Positions 62,807-64,000 of a stretch of DNA of 64,000 nucleotides are shown piece after piece. The position numbers and the translations under genes were made by a program. Source of the DNA: Psychrobacter sp. NG25 (GTDB lineage Bacteria; Pseudomonadota; Gammaproteobacteria; Pseudomonadales; Moraxellaceae). The stretch lies in contig NZ_JADGMV010000004.1 in assembly GCF_015234355.1 (NCBI RefSeq), positions 186,001-250,000 on the forward strand, read 5' to 3'. The number at the start of each line of letters is the position of its first letter. Position 1 is the stretch's first letter. Below the pieces are notes generated by a model, which was not told the origin of the DNA, did no database searches, and saw nothing but the letters and a program-made list of their open reading frames with translations.

Positions 62807-63544
62807 ATGCCTACCTCTAGACCTATCATCGCTATTGTCTCGTGTCACAAAATGGTGGACGGCCAGCCAGCCCAAGCGGTATATCAAAAATACATCGATG
62901 CTATCCAGCATTATGGTGGCAATCCGATATTGCTTCCCTATACGGCTGCTGACAGCGAGAATTTCGATGCATTGGTTGCGTTGGCAGATGGTATCGTATT
63001 GACAGGGAGTTATAGTAATGTCGCGCCGATGCGTTACGGCGCATCGCACGTAGAAGAAAAGCAGGATTTAAATCGTGATGAACTTAGTTTCAAACTACTG
63101 GCTTATTCAGCCGAATCTGGCACACCTTTACTAGCAGTGTGCCGAGGCTTGCAAGAGATGAATGTGCATTTCAATGGGACGCTACACCCAGATTGGCGTG
63201 AAGTAGAAGGATTCTATGAGCAGCATTTAGAGGACAATACCCAGCCGCTCGAAGTGCAATATCAGCCAGTACATGACGTCATTATCCAGCCTGAGGGGAA
63301 ACTTGCAGCATTTGGTGACGAGTGGCACGTTAACTCGTTACACAAGCAAGCCATCAATAAAGTGGGTGAGGGTTTGTTTGTAGAAGCGCTGGCACGTGAT
63401 GGATTGGTAGAGGCGATTAGCTTAATAGAACATCCGTTTATGATTGGTGTACAATGGCATCCTGAGCTGAATTATGCACAAGATGGTTTTTCCAAATTTT
63501 TATTTACGGAATTTATTCACTATGCCAGTCAAAAAAAATCCTGA
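62807..63544 (+). CDS. puuD: Gamma-glutamyl-GABA hydrolase PuuD
   Basis: PuuD releases GABA from gamma-glutamyl-GABA. The 245-residue class I glutamine amidotransferase-like protein has the nucleophile in LLAVCRGLQEMNVHFNG and the His-Glu pair in MIGVQWHPELNY, with EWHVNSLHKQAI typical of the family. AGGG lies before the ATG at 62807. Its end overlaps the next gene by 23 bases. Confidence 0.93.
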   Translation: MPTSRPIIAIVSCHKMVDGQPAQAVYQKYIDAIQHYGGNPILLPYTAADSENFDALVALADGIVLTGSYSNVAPMRYGASHVEEKQDLNRDELSFKLLAYSAESGTPLLAVCRGLQEMNVHFNGTLHPDWREVEGFYEQHLEDNTQPLEVQYQPVHDVIIQPEGKLAAFGDEWHVNSLHKQAINKVGEGLFVEALARDGLVEAISLIEHPFMIGVQWHPELNYAQDGFSKFLFTEFIHYASQKKS

Positions 63545-64000
63545 TAATGATATCCCAGACAATGATGAGGCAACCTCTGTTGAAGAACAAGAGGTGTCTG
63601 AATCGGTTGAAAAGCCAGAAGAGAATATCGGTAAAAAAATCAATCAATTACGCCTTACTAAAGGGTTCTCACAGCGTAAACTGGCGAGACTGGCAGGACT
63701 GACCAACACCTCAATCAGTGCTATCGAGCGTAATAAGGTTAGCCCTGCTGTCAACACGCTAAAAGCAATCTTGCAGGTGCTCGACTCTGACCTGAATACC
63801 TTTTTTAGTGACGAGTGGAAGGAGCGTAAGGACAGAGTCGTCGTTACGCCAAAAGACCTCATAGAGATTAGTGAGCCAAACAGTCGGGTCTCCATCAAAC
63901 AAGTATTCAATGGCAGTCCGATCAAGAATTTAGGGTTTTTGATTGAGGTTTATCAGCCGAACAGTTCGACTGAAGATAGGATTTCTCATGAAGGTGAGGA
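63522..64000 (+). CDS. puuR: PuuR-like regulator, XRE/cupin (3' partial)
   Basis: The first 159 residues are in the window. A charged 35-residue lead is followed by a helix-turn-helix (about residues 38-92; SQRKLARLAGLTNTSISAIE) and the start of a cupin domain. This is the form of PuuR, the repressor of putrescine use in E. coli. It starts inside puuD (ATG at 63522, 23-base overlap), so the pair is translated together. The rest lies beyond the window. Confidence 0.85.
   Translation, partial: MPVKKNPDNDIPDNDEATSVEEQEVSESVEKPEENIGKKINQLRLTKGFSQRKLARLAGLTNTSISAIERNKVSPAVNTLKAILQVLDSDLNTFFSDEWKERKDRVVVTPKDLIEISEPNSRVSIKQVFNGSPIKNLGFLIEVYQPNSSTEDRISHEGE

Noticed and set aside
1..64000. CRISPR arrays, tRNA or rRNA genes and phage genes
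   Set aside because: No regularly spaced repeats, no cloverleaf-like conserved arms and no structural phage genes were noticed on either strand.

Overview
The window looks like a chromosomal segment of a gammaproteobacterium of the Moraxellaceae, most likely Psychrobacter or a close relative. This rests on moderate GC with AT-rich intergenic DNA and on gene content and order (ybaB-recR, metZ, dusA, ComEC, YcgL, a split gcv cluster). The genus is an inference from family resemblance, not from a search. No tRNA, rRNA, CRISPR array, phage or intact insertion sequence was seen. Both ends cut genes: a lolD-like ATPase at the left and a puuR-like regulator at the right.

0-17.4 kb is mostly housekeeping: LolD, a DUF2062 protein, a ComEC channel whose C-terminal hydrolase domain seems to have lost its metal ligands, an S49 peptidase, two alpha/beta hydrolases, a CPBP protease, DusA, an MHS-type transporter, a ClsC-like phospholipase D lipoprotein, MetZ, YbaB, RecR and RNase D. 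A 170-bp element with inverted ends flanked by TA (MITE-like) lies before metZ. 17.5-23.7 kb is the glycine cleavage cluster gcvT-gcvH-nitroreductase-gcvP on the minus strand, preceded by a clear tandem glycine riboswitch with an unusually long linker.

23.9-34.3 kb holds YcgL, a membrane protein, a three-gene set (MoxR ATPase, an AT-rich 709-residue protein with a PD-(D/E)XK nuclease signature, CoxE-like VWA protein), an Hmp flavohemoglobin under a probable NsrR operator, a DUF2233 lipoprotein and an FMN-binding glutamate synthase-like protein. The MoxR/nuclease-like/VWA set is the best candidate for an undescribed system. 34.4-40.4 kb is the RNA repair locus rtcA, rtcB and divergent rtcR, with a sigma-54 promoter before rtcB and an AT-rich insert between rtcB and rtcA carrying an SMI1/KNR4 immunity-type gene. 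40.5-43.4 kb is a group of small secreted or lipoprotein genes of unknown role.

43.4-64 kb is a large catabolic region for diamines and their products. An IclR regulator faces glutaryl-CoA dehydrogenase and a CoA transferase (glutarate branch). An acetylpolyamine amidohydrolase-like gene and a DavD/GabD-DavT/GabT pair carry near-identical promoter regions, and a second IclR gene lies between them. They are followed by an APC permease, a second semialdehyde dehydrogenase, agmatine deiminase (aguA), N-carbamoylputrescine amidase (aguB), an NhaC-type antiporter, and puuB-puuA divergent from puuD-puuR. Together these could take agmatine to putrescine to GABA to succinate, and cadaverine or 5-aminovalerate to glutarate to glutaryl-CoA to crotonyl-CoA. 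This pathway reading is inferred from gene families and proximity.
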